NCBI RefSeq assembly: GCF_018129405.1
Contig: NZ_JAFCLP010000004.1
Coordinates: 186,001-250,000, forward strand
DNA: 64,000 bases
From: Bradyrhizobium iriomotense
GTDB taxonomy: Bacteria > Pseudomonadota > Alphaproteobacteria > Rhizobiales > Xanthobacteraceae
Reading direction: 5' to 3'
Of the stretch, positions 7,998 through 16,417 are shown one piece after another; position 1 is the first letter of the stretch, and every line of letters begins with the position of its first letter. A model generated the notes under the pieces. It made no database searches and was not told where the DNA came from. It was given only the letters and a program-made list of their open reading frames with translations. The position numbers and the translations under genes are program-made.

Positions 7998-9596
7998 TCA
8001 CTCCCACTCGATCGTCCCCGGCGGCTTGCTGGTCACGTCGTACACCACCCTATTCACGCCCTTCACCTCGTTGATGATGCGCGTCGCCGTCTCGCCCAAA
8101 AACTTCATGTCGAACTGGTAGAAGTCGGCGGTCATGCCGTCGGTGGAGGTGACGGCGCGGAGGCCGACCACATAATCGTAAGTGCGGCCGTCGCCCATGA
8201 CGCCGACGGTCTTGACCGGGAGCAGCACGGCGAAGGCCTGCCAGATCTCGTCGTAGAGGCCGTGCTTGCGGATCTGATCTATGTAGACGGCGTCCGCCTT
8301 GCGCAGGATGTCGAGCTTATCCCTGGTGATGTCGCCGGGGCAGCGGATGGCAAGGCCCGGGCCCGGGAACGGGTGGCGACCGACGAAGATTTCGGGCAGG
8401 CCGAGCTCACGGCCAAGCTTGCGCACCTCGTCCTTGAACAGTTCGCGCAGGGGCTCGACGAGCTTCATGTTCATGCGCTCGGGAAGGCCGCCGACATTGT
8501 GGTGCGACTTGATGGTGACCGAGGGGCCGCCGGTGAAGGAGACGCTCTCGATCACGTCGGGGTAGAGCGTGCCTTGCGCGAGGAAGTCGGCGCCGCCGAT
8601 CTTCTTGGCCTCAGCTTCGAACACCTCGATGAAGAGGCGGCCGATGGTCTTGCGCTTGGTTTCGGGATCGCTGACGCCTTCGAGCTCGCCGAGGAATTGC
8701 TTGGAGGCATCCACGTGCACGAGCGGGATGTTGTAGTGGTGGCGGAACAGGTCGACGACGGTCTTGGCTTCGTCGAGACGCAGCAGGCCGTGATCGACGA
8801 AGACGCAGGTGAGCTGGTCGCCGATGGCCTCGTGGATCAGCACGGCCGCCACCGCTGAATCGACGCCGCCGGAGAGGCCGCAGATCACCCTGCCCTTGCC
8901 GACCTGCTGGCGGATCTTTGCGATCTCCTCCTCGCGGAAGGCGCGCATGGTCCAGTCGCCGGTGAGGCCGGCGATCTTGCGCACGAAATTGCGGATGAGT
9001 TTTGCGCCGTCGGGCGTGTGCACCACTTCGGGGTGGAACATCAGGCCGTAATATTTGCGCTTCTCGTCCTGGATGATCGCGAAGGGCGCGTTCGGCGAGG
9101 TGCCGGCGACCGAGAAGCCTGGCGGCATTTTTGTGATGCGGTCGCCATGGCTCATCCAGACCTGGTTCTTGCCACCGGGCGACCAGACATCCTCGAACAG
9201 CTTGCTCGGCGCCTTCACCTCGACATCGGCGCGGCCGAATTCGCGGTGATGGCCGCCCTCGACCTCGCCGCCGAGCTGCGCGGCCATGGTCATCTGGCCG
9301 TAGCAGATGCCCATCACCGGCACGCCGGAATCGAAGATCAGTTGCGGGGCGCGGGGCGAGCCGGCCTCGTGGACCGATTCCGGACCGCCGGAGAGGATCA
9401 CCGCCTTCGGCTTCATCTCGTTGAAGGCGCTTTCTGCCTTGTTGAACGGGACGATCTCGCAATAGACGCCGTCCTCGCGCACGCGACGCGCGATCAGCTG
9501 CGTCACCTGGCTGCCGAAGTCGACGATGAGAATCTTGTCATGCGCCGAGGCCAATGAGGGCGTCGACGCGGAGCGGTCGTTCTGTGCTGCTGTCAT
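7998..9596 (-). CDS. guaA: GMP synthase (glutamine-hydrolysing)
   Basis: Converts XMP, ATP and glutamine to GMP in the last step of guanine nucleotide synthesis. The N-terminal class I glutaminase carries the nucleophile Cys in GICYGQ and the His/Glu pair in FHPEVVHT. It is followed by the ATP-pyrophosphatase PP-loop SGGVDS, and the C-terminal dimerisation domain ends in KPPGTIEWE as in the family. The frame is open further upstream, but ATG 9596 gives 532 residues, close to the E. coli enzyme (525), and removes a low-complexity extension. guaB lies 14 kb away on the same strand, so the two are not an operon here. Confidence 0.97.
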   Translation of the reverse strand: MTAAQNDRSASTPSLASAHDKILIVDFGSQVTQLIARRVREDGVYCEIVPFNKAESAFNEMKPKAVILSGGPESVHEAGSPRAPQLIFDSGVPVMGICYGQMTMAAQLGGEVEGGHHREFGRADVEVKAPSKLFEDVWSPGGKNQVWMSHGDRITKMPPGFSVAGTSPNAPFAIIQDEKRKYYGLMFHPEVVHTPDGAKLIRNFVRKIAGLTGDWTMRAFREEEIAKIRQQVGKGRVICGLSGGVDSAVAAVLIHEAIGDQLTCVFVDHGLLRLDEAKTVVDLFRHHYNIPLVHVDASKQFLGELEGVSDPETKRKTIGRLFIEVFEAEAKKIGGADFLAQGTLYPDVIESVSFTGGPSVTIKSHHNVGGLPERMNMKLVEPLRELFKDEVRKLGRELGLPEIFVGRHPFPGPGLAIRCPGDITRDKLDILRKADAVYIDQIRKHGLYDEIWQAFAVLLPVKTVGVMGDGRTYDYVVGLRAVTSTDGMTADFYQFDMKFLGETATRIINEVKGVNRVVYDVTSKPPGTIEWE

Positions 9597-9746
9597 GGCA
9601 AGCAGATACGCGACGGAGCCCCCGCCCGCAACCGCGCTGGCTCGCGCGCCCACATTCTTCTTTGGGCATAGACAAATCAATATATGTCAGTATTATTGAC
9701 CTAATTTGCCCCAACAGGAAACAGGGGTCAATCAGGGAGAATGCTC

Positions 9747-10118
9747 ATGTCACAGCATCATCAGCCATCAATGTTGGCCGCGCTCGGCCGGACCTGGGTC
9801 GAGGCCTGGAACGCGCGGGATCTCGAACGCGTGCTCGCGCTCTATGACGAGGCGGCCGTGATGACCTCGGACCGGATTCCCGTGCTGGGCTTCGACGCCA
9901 GCGGAACGGTGCGCGGAAAGGAGAGCCTGCGGGCGTATTGGGGCAAGGCGCTGGGGCTGCTGCCGGGGCTGCACTTTTCGCTGATCGATGTGTTCGTCAG
10001 CCCGGACAGTGTCGTGGTGTTCTATGCGAACGAGCGGGGCAAGAAGATCTGCGAGTATCTGCGGGTGAACGATGCGGGGCTGATCGTGCAGGGGTCGGCG
10101 AACCATTTGGTGCATTGA
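9747..10118 (+). CDS. SnoaL/NTF2-like fold protein
   Basis: A 123-residue protein with the SnoaL-like cone fold pattern: an N-terminal helix WVEAWNARDLERVLALY, then A-V-M-T-S-D, then GKESLRAYWGKAL and strands ending in VFYANERG. Family members are ligand-binding proteins or small isomerases and hydrolases. ATG 9747 is chosen over ATG 9741 because AGGGAGA (9734-9740) is 6 bases before the former and touches the latter. It is divergent from guaA across a short AT-rich gap (around 9660-9710). The substrate is unknown. Confidence 0.75.
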   Translation: MSQHHQPSMLAALGRTWVEAWNARDLERVLALYDEAAVMTSDRIPVLGFDASGTVRGKESLRAYWGKALGLLPGLHFSLIDVFVSPDSVVVFYANERGKKICEYLRVNDAGLIVQGSANHLVH

Positions 10119-10157
10119 GGGCTCGCTGCGTTGGCCGGTGCGGCCCCACCCACCGCC

Positions 10158-10258
10158 GTCATTCCCCGCGAAGGCGGGGAATCCGGTACGCCGCGGCTTC
10201 TCCGCATCGCGGCGCGGCCTCTGGAATACTGGATCGCCCGATCAAGTCGGGCGATGAC
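10158..10258. repeat. Palindromic repeat, family C, copy 1
   Basis: The unit starts GTCATTCCCCGCGAAGGCGG and ends with the motif CGCCCGATCAAGTCGGGCGA then TGAC. It shares CCGCGGCGTAC/GTACGCCGCGG and the CGCCCG-TGATC-CGGGCG hairpin with copies at 23507-23676 and 31864-31963, here in the opposite orientation. Confidence 0.8.
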
Positions 10259-10289
10259 AGTGAGAGTGAGGCGCGAGCGTGCCGCAAGC

Positions 10290-10404
10290 GTCATTGCGAG
10301 CCAACGGGTCCGCGCAAAGCGCGGCCCGATGACAGGCTCCGCGAAGCAATCCAGACTGTCGCTGCGGATGCATTACTGGATTGCTTCGCTGCGCTCGCAA
10401 TGAC
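10290..10404. repeat. Palindromic repeat, family B, copy 1
   Basis: The ends are GTCATTGCGAG and CTCGCAATGAC, with inner arms GAAGCAATCCAG and CTGGATTGCTTC. Related copies lie at 23391-23474 and 43535-43619. It can fold into a single long hairpin. Confidence 0.85.
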
Positions 10405-10466
10405 GGAGACTGCGGCACGCGCGTGCGCTAACACTGCGCCCGCCGGCTCTTAGACAGGATCCCCCG

Positions 10467-10799
10467 ATGAAACTCCCGACCTCCCCCTTCACCGTCACCG
10501 ACTGGAGCAAGGTTGCGCCGACCACGCATGCCGGCGAGACCGGGCAGGCCACATGGCGCACGCTCAATATCGGCGATCTCCGGGTGCGGATGGTCGAGTA
10601 TTCGCCGGGCTATCTCGCCGACCATTGGTGCGACCGCGGCCACGTCATTTTCGTGGTCAAGGGCGAGCTCGATTCGGAACTTCGCGACGGCCGCAAGTTC
10701 AAGCTGACGGCGGGCATGAGCTACCAGGTTTCGGACTTCGGCGACGCCGCGCACCGGTCCTCGACGGCGTCAGGCGCGACGCTGTTCATCGTCGATTGA
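10467..10799 (+). CDS. Small single-domain cupin (DHCW-motif type)
   Basis: A 110-residue single cupin barrel. The motif DHWCDRGHVIFVVKGEL (about residues 51-67) is followed by GMSYQVSDFGDAAHRS, containing the second conserved histidine of the metal site. This matches the small DHCW-motif cupins annotated in many Proteobacteria, whose function is not established. AGGAT precedes the ATG. It stands alone between a repeat region and the cold-shock gene. Confidence 0.8.
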   Translation: MKLPTSPFTVTDWSKVAPTTHAGETGQATWRTLNIGDLRVRMVEYSPGYLADHWCDRGHVIFVVKGELDSELRDGRKFKLTAGMSYQVSDFGDAAHRSSTASGATLFIVD

Positions 10800-10870
10800 G
10801 GGCTGACTCGCGGTGTATTTGCACCGCAAAATAGAAAACCAGCGCGACGTGCCGGGCCACGGGTGGTGCC

Positions 10871-10899
10871 TTGAAGAAGTCCAATTATCTCGCTATATT
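10871..10899 (+). promoter_or_regulatory. Candidate sigma70-type promoter of the cold-shock gene
   Basis: TTGAAG (10871-10876) and TATATT (10894-10899) are separated by 17 bases. Transcription would begin near 10906 and give a leader of about 160 bases before the cold-shock start codon at 11066. Long leaders are typical of cold-shock mRNAs. Confidence 0.5.
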
Positions 10900-11065
10900 G
10901 TGATCATCGATACTTGGCCGAACGACTGGGCCGCTTCGCCTCGTCTAAGACAGGCGCGCACGCTTCAGATGATTTCTCCAAAACATCGACTCATCAGGGC
11001 TATGGGCGCAGCGTCGCGTACCGGTCCACGTGCGTACTGTCTCTAACTAACCAAAGGAAATTCCC

Positions 11066-11275
11066 ATGGCTATGGGCACCGTGAAGTGGTTCAACACCCA
11101 AAAGGGTTATGGTTTCATCCAGCCGGACGACGGCCAGAAGGACGTGTTCGTGCACATCAGCGCCGTCGAGCGCGCTGGCCTCTCCTCCCTCAACGAGGGT
11201 CAGAAGGTCTCGTTCGACATCGTCGCCGACCGCCGCAGCGGCAAGTCGTCGGCTGACAATCTCCGCGTCGGCTAA
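11066..11275 (+). CDS. Cold-shock domain protein (CspA family)
   Basis: A 69-residue single cold-shock domain. RNP1 is KGYGFIQ and RNP2 is VFVHISAV, with W9 in VKWFN. It binds single-stranded RNA/DNA as an RNA chaperone. AAAGGAAA lies 6 bases before the ATG. A long untranslated leader (about 10906-11065) precedes it and a strong terminator follows within 60 bases, so it is monocistronic. Whether it is actually cold-induced cannot be told from sequence. Confidence 0.95.
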   Translation: MAMGTVKWFNTQKGYGFIQPDDGQKDVFVHISAVERAGLSSLNEGQKVSFDIVADRRSGKSSADNLRVG

Positions 11276-11327
11276 TCGCCAGCGCAACGTTCTGACCGCG
11301 GACGTACCGGCAGAACGCCAGAACTCG

Positions 11328-11366
11328 AAAGCCCCGCGACCGGGACCGGTCTGCGGGGCTTTTGTT
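11328..11366 (+). terminator. Rho-independent terminator of the cold-shock gene
   Basis: AAAGCCCCGC (11328-11337) pairs with GCGGGGCTTT (11353-11362) and is followed by TGTTTT. The loop contains a second small palindrome, ACCGG-GA-CCGGT. Confidence 0.9.
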
Positions 11367-11410
11367 TTGAATCCTGGGATGACAACGTCGATCATCGGCG
11401 TTGTGGTGCC

Positions 11411-11505
11411 GTAGGGTGGGCAAAGCGAAGCGTGCCCACGTCTTTCGCAGATGATTGAGAGATGGTGGGTACGGCGCGCAAAGGGCGCGCCTTGGCCCAC
11501 CCTAC
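11411..11505. repeat. Palindromic repeat, family A, copy 1
   Basis: The ends are GTAGGGTGGGC and GCCCACCCTAC. Inner parts AAAGCGAAGCGTGCCCAC and TGGTGGGTACGGCGCG are shared with copies at 35718-35808 and 46149-46237. The right end overlaps the stop codon of rsmB. Confidence 0.9.
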
Positions 11506-12803
11506 GAGACCTTTTTCAACACCGAGACGAAAAACCCGTCGGTTCCCGTGCGGCGCGGCGTCATCTGCCAGCCCTCGGCCGACTGCAGCGCGGCGTCGGC
11601 AAAAGCCTGGGCCTTGTCCCAGAGCACGCTGGCGGTCTGCTCGGGCGGCACCACCGCGAACTCGGGATGGCGGCCGACGAATGCCCTCACCTGCTCGCCG
11701 TTCTCTTCCGACAGCACCGAGCAGGTAATGTAGGCGATGCGGCCGCCCGGCTTGACCAGGGGAACCGCGCGCGCGAGCACCTCGGCCTGGTCGCGCAGGC
11801 GGATCTCCAGCGCGCCCGGGCGCATGCGCCATTTGGCGTCGGGGTTGCGGCGCCAGGTTCCGGTTCCCGTGCAGGGCGCGTCGATCACGACGAGGTCGGC
11901 GCTGCTGCGGATGTCGGCCAGCGGATCGGCCTCGCCCTTGGGCGTGCGGATATCGGCATTGTGGACGCCGGCGCGCGACAGGCGCTCGTGGATCGGGGCG
12001 AGCTGGCGCTTGTCGCGGTCGGTCGCGATCAGCCGGCCCTTGCCCTGCATCAGGGCGGCGAGCGCCAGCGTCTTGCCGCCGGCACCGGCGCAGAGATCGA
12101 TCACCTGCTCGCCGGGTTTTGCCGCGGTGACCTGGGCCGCAAGCTGCGATCCCTCATCCTGCACTTCAATTCCGCCCTTGATGAAATCCTCTTCCGCCTG
12201 GATGCCGGGGTTGCGCGCATCGGCCGAAAGCTCGATACGCACGCCGGTTGCCGACCACGGCGTCGGTTTCGCATGAAGATGAGCAAGCGCCTTCAGCACC
12301 TTGTCGCGATTGGATTTTAGCGTGTTGACGCGCAAGTCGAGCGGCGCCCGGCTCGCCATCGCAGCGGCCTCCGCCGCGCGCTCCTCGCCGAACACTTTTG
12401 CGAAGTGCGGATCGAGCCATTCCGGGTAGTCGCCGGCGACGGAAGCCGGGGCGTCCTTCAGGGAGCGCTGGCTGAGCGCGGCCTGCTCTGCTTCCGTCAG
12501 CGGCGCCGGCGCAAAGCGGCTGCCGTCGAACAGCGCGGACATGGTGGCCGTGTCCATGTCGCGTTCGAGGCGGAGCATGCCGATCAGCCTGGCGCGTGCG
12601 GTGTCGGCGTCCATGAGGAAGGCGCTCGAGGCGTAGCGGCGCAGCACGTCCCAGACGAGGCCGGCGATGGCGGCGCGGTCGCCCGAGCCGGCGAAGCGGT
12701 GCGCGGTGCCCCACTCCTTCAGCGCCTTGGCCGCGGGCACGCGGTCTTTCTCGATGGTCTCGATCAGTTCAATGGCTGCGGACAGCCGGGCAGCGGGGGT
12801 CAT
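11502..12803 (-). CDS. rsmB: 16S rRNA m5C967 methyltransferase family (RsmB/NOP)
   Basis: A 433-residue SAM-dependent rRNA (cytosine-5) methyltransferase. An N-terminal NusB-like helical domain (residues 1-130) is followed by the Rossmann core with VIDLCAGAGGKT. Motif IV DAPCTGTGTWRR and motif VI YITCSVLSEENGEQV hold the two catalytic cysteines. The length matches RsmB. The TAG stop codon at 11502-11504 is formed by the end of a palindromic repeat (GTAGGGTGGGC). The MAPEG gene lies just upstream on the same strand (35 bp gap), so the two could share a transcript. Confidence 0.92.
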   Translation of the reverse strand: MTPAARLSAAIELIETIEKDRVPAAKALKEWGTAHRFAGSGDRAAIAGLVWDVLRRYASSAFLMDADTARARLIGMLRLERDMDTATMSALFDGSRFAPAPLTEAEQAALSQRSLKDAPASVAGDYPEWLDPHFAKVFGEERAAEAAAMASRAPLDLRVNTLKSNRDKVLKALAHLHAKPTPWSATGVRIELSADARNPGIQAEEDFIKGGIEVQDEGSQLAAQVTAAKPGEQVIDLCAGAGGKTLALAALMQGKGRLIATDRDKRQLAPIHERLSRAGVHNADIRTPKGEADPLADIRSSADLVVIDAPCTGTGTWRRNPDAKWRMRPGALEIRLRDQAEVLARAVPLVKPGGRIAYITCSVLSEENGEQVRAFVGRHPEFAVVPPEQTASVLWDKAQAFADAALQSAEGWQMTPRRTGTDGFFVSVLKKVS

Positions 12804-12838
12804 TTGAATCTTTCAGGTCAGGATTGGCGTCTAAGCGC

Positions 12839-13261
12839 CTAGATCACCAAGAGCATTCTCAGCGCGAAGTAGATCCACATCGCCAGCAGCACCAGCGCGC
12901 CGGCGAGCCAGATCGTGGAGCGGCGGCCGAGATCGTTGGAGGAGACGAACACGCCGGCATGGGCAAAGCGCGCCACCACGAACACCCAGGACATCAGCAC
13001 GATGAAGAGATCGGCATGGCGCAAGGGCAGCGCCAGCGCGATCAGGGCGTAGAACAGCACCGGCAGCTCGAACTGGTTGCGGTAGCAATTGCCGACCTGG
13101 GTGGCGTCCTTGGGCCAGTTCGGCTCGCCGAGTGCAATGTCGCGGATCTTGGTCTCGCCCGAGACCAGCGAGCGGCGGCGCGCGAACACCATCCCGATCA
13201 GGAGCGCGAAGGTGAGACCGACCTGCACGAAGACAGGCAGCAGGACCATTTGGACGGACAT
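12839..13261 (-). CDS. MAPEG-family membrane protein
   Basis: A 140-residue integral membrane protein with four hydrophobic segments: VLLPVFVQVGLTFALLIG, FELPVLFYALIALALP, LFIVLMSWVFVVARFAH and IWLAGALVLLAMWIYFA. The N-Q-F-E-L-P motif and the size fit the MAPEG superfamily (membrane proteins in eicosanoid and glutathione metabolism), whose bacterial members are mostly uncharacterised. ATG 13261 is preferred to a longer upstream start because GGGAAAG lies 6 bases before it and because it places the first membrane helix at the N-terminus. Confidence 0.8.
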   Translation of the reverse strand: MSVQMVLLPVFVQVGLTFALLIGMVFARRRSLVSGETKIRDIALGEPNWPKDATQVGNCYRNQFELPVLFYALIALALPLRHADLFIVLMSWVFVVARFAHAGVFVSSNDLGRRSTIWLAGALVLLAMWIYFALRMLLVI

Positions 13262-13421
13262 CGGAACTTTCCCGTAAATCGCGGATCGCCGCGGACCGTC
13301 ATTAGCCGCGACTTCTGACGCTGACAATCAGCGAGTTGAACCGGTGTTCCCGCTCTTGCGACCAACCACCGATTGTTAAAGCAATTTCGCCCCGTTTCGG
13401 GGCGCAAGGCGAGCGACCGCC

Positions 13422-14057
13422 ATGAACACCCTCTCCAGCCAGATTGCCGGCCTGATCGGCACTTTCGCCGAATCCGCTGACGGCCAGCTCGGCATCCTGA
13501 TGTCGGCGCTGGCTGGCATCGCCACGGCGCTCGCGGTGGCGCTGGCGATGACGGTGTATTTCCGCCTGAGCTACCGAACGTGGCAGGACGTGGTCAGGCA
13601 TGGCCTCGCCGCACTCGCCGCCGTCGTCCTCCTCGCCTTTGCCGCCTACGACATGCGCCACGCCGCGCTCGCCTATCTCGGCCTCAACCCGTCCAAGCCT
13701 GCGGTCGAGTTCGAGATCCGCATGCCCCGGGAGACGCTGACCGCGGTGACCGACAGCCAGATCGAGCTGCACACCGACCGCAACCAGACACTGGCCTTGG
13801 TTGGCGGCGTGCGCGACCTCGCCGACGGTCGCGCAGTGCTGCGCGGCGCGGTCGCGCTCAACCATCGCACCGCGGACCGCGTGCTGGTCGTGAACCTGCC
13901 CGGCAAGGGCACGTTCGAATTCCGCCTGCGTCTGCCCGCCGAGCCGCATCGCTCCGTAGAGTTCGGCCCCTGGCACCTCGCCGACCGCATCGCTTCGCCG
14001 CTGGCCGGCAGCGTCGCCCCGCAGGACGCCTACACGATCCGCTATCGCGTGCTTTAA
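13422..14057 (+). CDS. Hypothetical membrane-anchored protein
   Basis: A 211-residue protein of no family I recognise. Two hydrophobic segments (about residues 25-47, ILMSALAGIATALAVALAMTV, and 62-80) form an N-terminal hairpin. The following ~125 residues are hydrophilic and strand-rich (VEFEIRMPRETL, IELHTDRNQ, VLVVNLPGKGTFEFRLRLP), suggesting a beta-sandwich domain outside the membrane. A small perfect hairpin (13388-13404) lies 18 bases before the ATG. The next gene, a phosphoesterase, starts 69 bases downstream on the same strand. Confidence 0.6.
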   Translation: MNTLSSQIAGLIGTFAESADGQLGILMSALAGIATALAVALAMTVYFRLSYRTWQDVVRHGLAALAAVVLLAFAAYDMRHAALAYLGLNPSKPAVEFEIRMPRETLTAVTDSQIELHTDRNQTLALVGGVRDLADGRAVLRGAVALNHRTADRVLVVNLPGKGTFEFRLRLPAEPHRSVEFGPWHLADRIASPLAGSVAPQDAYTIRYRVL

Positions 14058-14126
14058 ACTTTGTTCGGTCGCGAAACGTGGCGTGCCGTCATCGTTCCGA
14101 CGCGTGGCCCGGCCTATGATCGGCCC

Positions 14127-14969
14127 ATGTCCGAATTTCGCCTCACGCAGATTTCCGACACCCATCTCGGCCGGCGCTTTCCCGGCCTGATCGCGAACTT
14201 CCATCGTGTCTGCGAACACATCGACACTGAGCGACCCGACCTCGTCATCAACACCGGCGACGTCTCCTTCGACGGCCCGACCAGCCGCGACGATGTCGAA
14301 TTCGCCAAAGGCCTGCACGACGCCCTGCCCGTTGCCTGCCGCTACATCCCCGGCAATCACGACATCGGCGACAATCCGACCGCGATCGGTCCCGCGCCGA
14401 AGCCGCCGGTCAACGAAGCGCATCGCCGGCAATTCTGCGAGATCATCGGCGAGGACCATTGGTCGTTCGAAGCCGCGGGCTGGCGCTTCATCGGCCTCAA
14501 CACGCTGGTGATGAATTCAGGCCTCGCCTTCGAGGCCGAGCAGTTCGACTGGCTGGCTCAGGAGATCTCGCGCGTGAACGGCAGGCCGGTCGCGCTGTTC
14601 CTGCACAAGCCGCTGTTTCTCAATCTGCCCGATGATCCCGAGACGCCGGAAACCTCGATCCGCTACGTGCCGCAGCCGGCGCGTGCCCGGCTGATCGAGA
14701 TGTTCGCGCGCCTCGATCTGCGCCTCATCGCCAGCGGTCACGTGCATCAGCGGCGCGACTTCACTTATCGTCACACCCGCCACGTCTGGGCGCCGTCGGT
14801 CGGCTTCAGGATCAACGACGCGCGCCAGGACCGCATCGCGATCAAGGAGACCGGCCTCGTCGAGTATCGCTTCCGACGCGACAGTTTTGAAGTCCGCCAC
14901 CTCAGGGCGGCCGGCCAAGCCGATATCGACATCGAGGAAGTCCTCGCCCAGATGGGCGGCGGGCACTAG
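14127..14969 (+). CDS. Calcineurin-like phosphoesterase (CpdA/Icc class)
   Basis: A 280-residue metallophosphoesterase with all five family motifs in order: SDTHLG, NTGDVSFDG, PGNHD, a lone His in FLHKPL, and SGHVHQR. This set matches class III cyclic-nucleotide phosphodiesterases (CpdA/Icc), so 3',5'-cAMP is one candidate substrate, though phospholipid or nucleotide substrates are also known in the group. ATG 14127 is chosen because the sequence from MSEFRLTQISDTH aligns with the family N-terminus; the open frame upstream begins with TTG and lacks homology. Confidence 0.85.
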   Translation: MSEFRLTQISDTHLGRRFPGLIANFHRVCEHIDTERPDLVINTGDVSFDGPTSRDDVEFAKGLHDALPVACRYIPGNHDIGDNPTAIGPAPKPPVNEAHRRQFCEIIGEDHWSFEAAGWRFIGLNTLVMNSGLAFEAEQFDWLAQEISRVNGRPVALFLHKPLFLNLPDDPETPETSIRYVPQPARARLIEMFARLDLRLIASGHVHQRRDFTYRHTRHVWAPSVGFRINDARQDRIAIKETGLVEYRFRRDSFEVRHLRAAGQADIDIEEVLAQMGGGH

Positions 14970-15045
14970 CTCAATTCGCGGGCACAAATCCTTATCTAAA
15001 TACCTCATTGCCTCGAACTTGTCCCCATGATGGCCAGATTTCGCT

Positions 15046-15063
15046 AATGACAACGTTGTCATT
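15046..15063. promoter_or_regulatory. Perfect 18-bp palindrome, candidate LacI-family operator
   Basis: AATGACAACGTTGTCATT is a perfect palindrome with the central CG typical of LacI/GalR operators. It lies 49 bases before the first gene of the operon whose last gene encodes a LacI-type regulator (20811-21875). Confidence 0.65.
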
Positions 15064-15078
15064 CGAACATATCGTTCG
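15064..15078. promoter_or_regulatory. Second inverted repeat next to the candidate operator
   Basis: CGAAC-ATATC-GTTCG directly abuts the 18-bp palindrome. It may be part of the same regulatory region; its binding partner is unknown. Confidence 0.35.
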
Positions 15079-15111
15079 TTCCAGCGGTCGAGGGCCGCTG
15101 AGGGAGCGACG

Positions 15112-16407
15112 ATGCAGTTCTTGTCCCGGTGGGATAGCCAACGCCTTTCGACGACCATTCGGGGCATTCCCCTGGTCGATGGCGTGGCCGCTGAGGACAT
15201 CGGCAGCCAGCGCTGGTCGCCTTCGCGCGGCGATCTCGCCCTGCCCGCCCTCACCCTTGATGAGGCCGCCTTCGCGGCCAACCGCGACCTCTTCCTGAAA
15301 TGGTGCGCGAGCGCCGGCGTCAGCGTCGCGCCCCACGCCAAGACCCCGATGTCGCCGGAGCTCGCGCGCTCGCTACGCGCAGCCGGTGCCTGGGGCACGA
15401 CGGTTGCCAACATCCAGCAGGCCGCCGTGCTGCTCGCGAGCGGCGAGCGGCGCCTGCTGCTGGCCAACGAGATCGGCGGGCTCGCCGCCGGCCGACGCCT
15501 CGGCGGGCTGCTCGGCGCCCATCCCGATGTGGAATTTCACGCCTTTGCGGATTCACCGGCCGCGGTCGCAGCGCTCGCTGAAGCAGCGCGGATCGCAGGC
15601 CGCAGCGAATTGTCGGTGCTGGTCGAGCTCGGTGCGGGCCGCGCCGGTGCGCGCGACCGCGCCGCGGTCGAGGCGACGCTCGCAGCCGTGCTCGCCGCCG
15701 ATCGGCTCGTCCTCGGCGGCGTCGCGACCTATGAGGGCGCGGCCGCAACGTCCGATACCGACGCGACTATGCGCGCCATCGCAGCGCTGCTGGAGCGCAC
15801 CATCGAGACGTTTGCACTGGTGCGCGCCGCCGCTTCGCAGCGGCCGTTGATCATGAGCGCCGGCGGCTCCGCCTATTTCGATATCGTCGCGCACGCGCTG
15901 GCGCCGGTGGCGCAGGCCGACGGCAATGCCAGCGTCATCCTGCGCTCCGGCGCGCTGTTCTTCGCCGACCACGGCATCTATGCGCGGGCCTTCGCCGAGA
16001 TCGATCGGCGCGGCGGCCCCCTCATCGACGGCCTGCGCCACTCCGCCGTGGAGGGCTTTCGTCCCGCGCTGACGCTTTGGGCCGAGGTGCTGTCGCGGCC
16101 CGAGGACGGGCTTGCGATTGCCGGCTTCGGCATGCGCGATGCCTCCTTCGACCAGGGACTGCCTGTGCCCTTGCGCGTATTCCGCGACGGCGTCGAGCAG
16201 CAAGGGCTCACTGCTGCCCTCACAGTGACCCGCCTCAACGACCAGCATGCGTTCCTCTCGGTCGCGCCCGACTCCGCGCTGGCCGTCGGCGACATCATCG
16301 CCTTCGGCATCTCGCATCCCTGCACCTGTCTCGACCGCTGGCGCGTCATCTTCGGCCTCGACGCCGACGGCGTCGTGACGCGCGCCCTTCCCACCCAGTT
16401 CGGCTGA
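15112..16407 (+). CDS. PLP-dependent D-threonine aldolase / D-serine dehydratase family enzyme
   Basis: A 431-residue fold-type III PLP enzyme. Lys77 in VAPHAKTPM is the expected Schiff-base lysine of the alanine-racemase-like barrel. The C-terminal domain ends with S-H-P-C-T-C (H402, C404, C406), matching the His-x-Cys zinc site of D-serine dehydratase. Family members eliminate water or cleave beta-hydroxy D-amino acids. It is the first gene of a seven-gene operon with an amino-acid importer, RidA and a deacylase, so a catabolic role on an imported D- or beta-hydroxy amino acid is inferred. GGGAG lies 6-7 bases before the ATG. The exact substrate is unknown. Confidence 0.82.
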   Translation: MQFLSRWDSQRLSTTIRGIPLVDGVAAEDIGSQRWSPSRGDLALPALTLDEAAFAANRDLFLKWCASAGVSVAPHAKTPMSPELARSLRAAGAWGTTVANIQQAAVLLASGERRLLLANEIGGLAAGRRLGGLLGAHPDVEFHAFADSPAAVAALAEAARIAGRSELSVLVELGAGRAGARDRAAVEATLAAVLAADRLVLGGVATYEGAAATSDTDATMRAIAALLERTIETFALVRAAASQRPLIMSAGGSAYFDIVAHALAPVAQADGNASVILRSGALFFADHGIYARAFAEIDRRGGPLIDGLRHSAVEGFRPALTLWAEVLSRPEDGLAIAGFGMRDASFDQGLPVPLRVFRDGVEQQGLTAALTVTRLNDQHAFLSVAPDSALAVGDIIAFGISHPCTCLDRWRVIFGLDADGVVTRALPTQFG

Positions 16408-16417
16408 GAGCGGCGCG

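Larger units (their letters stand above)
10119..10466. other. Intergenic region with two palindromic repeats, no gene
   Basis: These 348 bases hold two separate repeat units (10158-10258 and 10290-10404) and no credible coding frame. The last 20 bases contain the ribosome site of the cupin gene (AGGAT before ATG 10467). Confidence 0.75.

Noticed and set aside
9660-9710. AT-rich gap upstream of guaA as a purine riboswitch
   Set aside because: It is too short and lacks the conserved core of known purine aptamers; only an ordinary promoter region is likely.
10158-10404. Possible CRISPR array from repeated blocks
   Set aside because: The blocks are palindromic REP-type units of different families without regular spacing or spacers, and no cas gene is present.
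13302-14459. Long minus-strand frame opposite the phosphoesterase region
   Set aside because: It is antisense to two supported plus-strand genes and has shadow composition.
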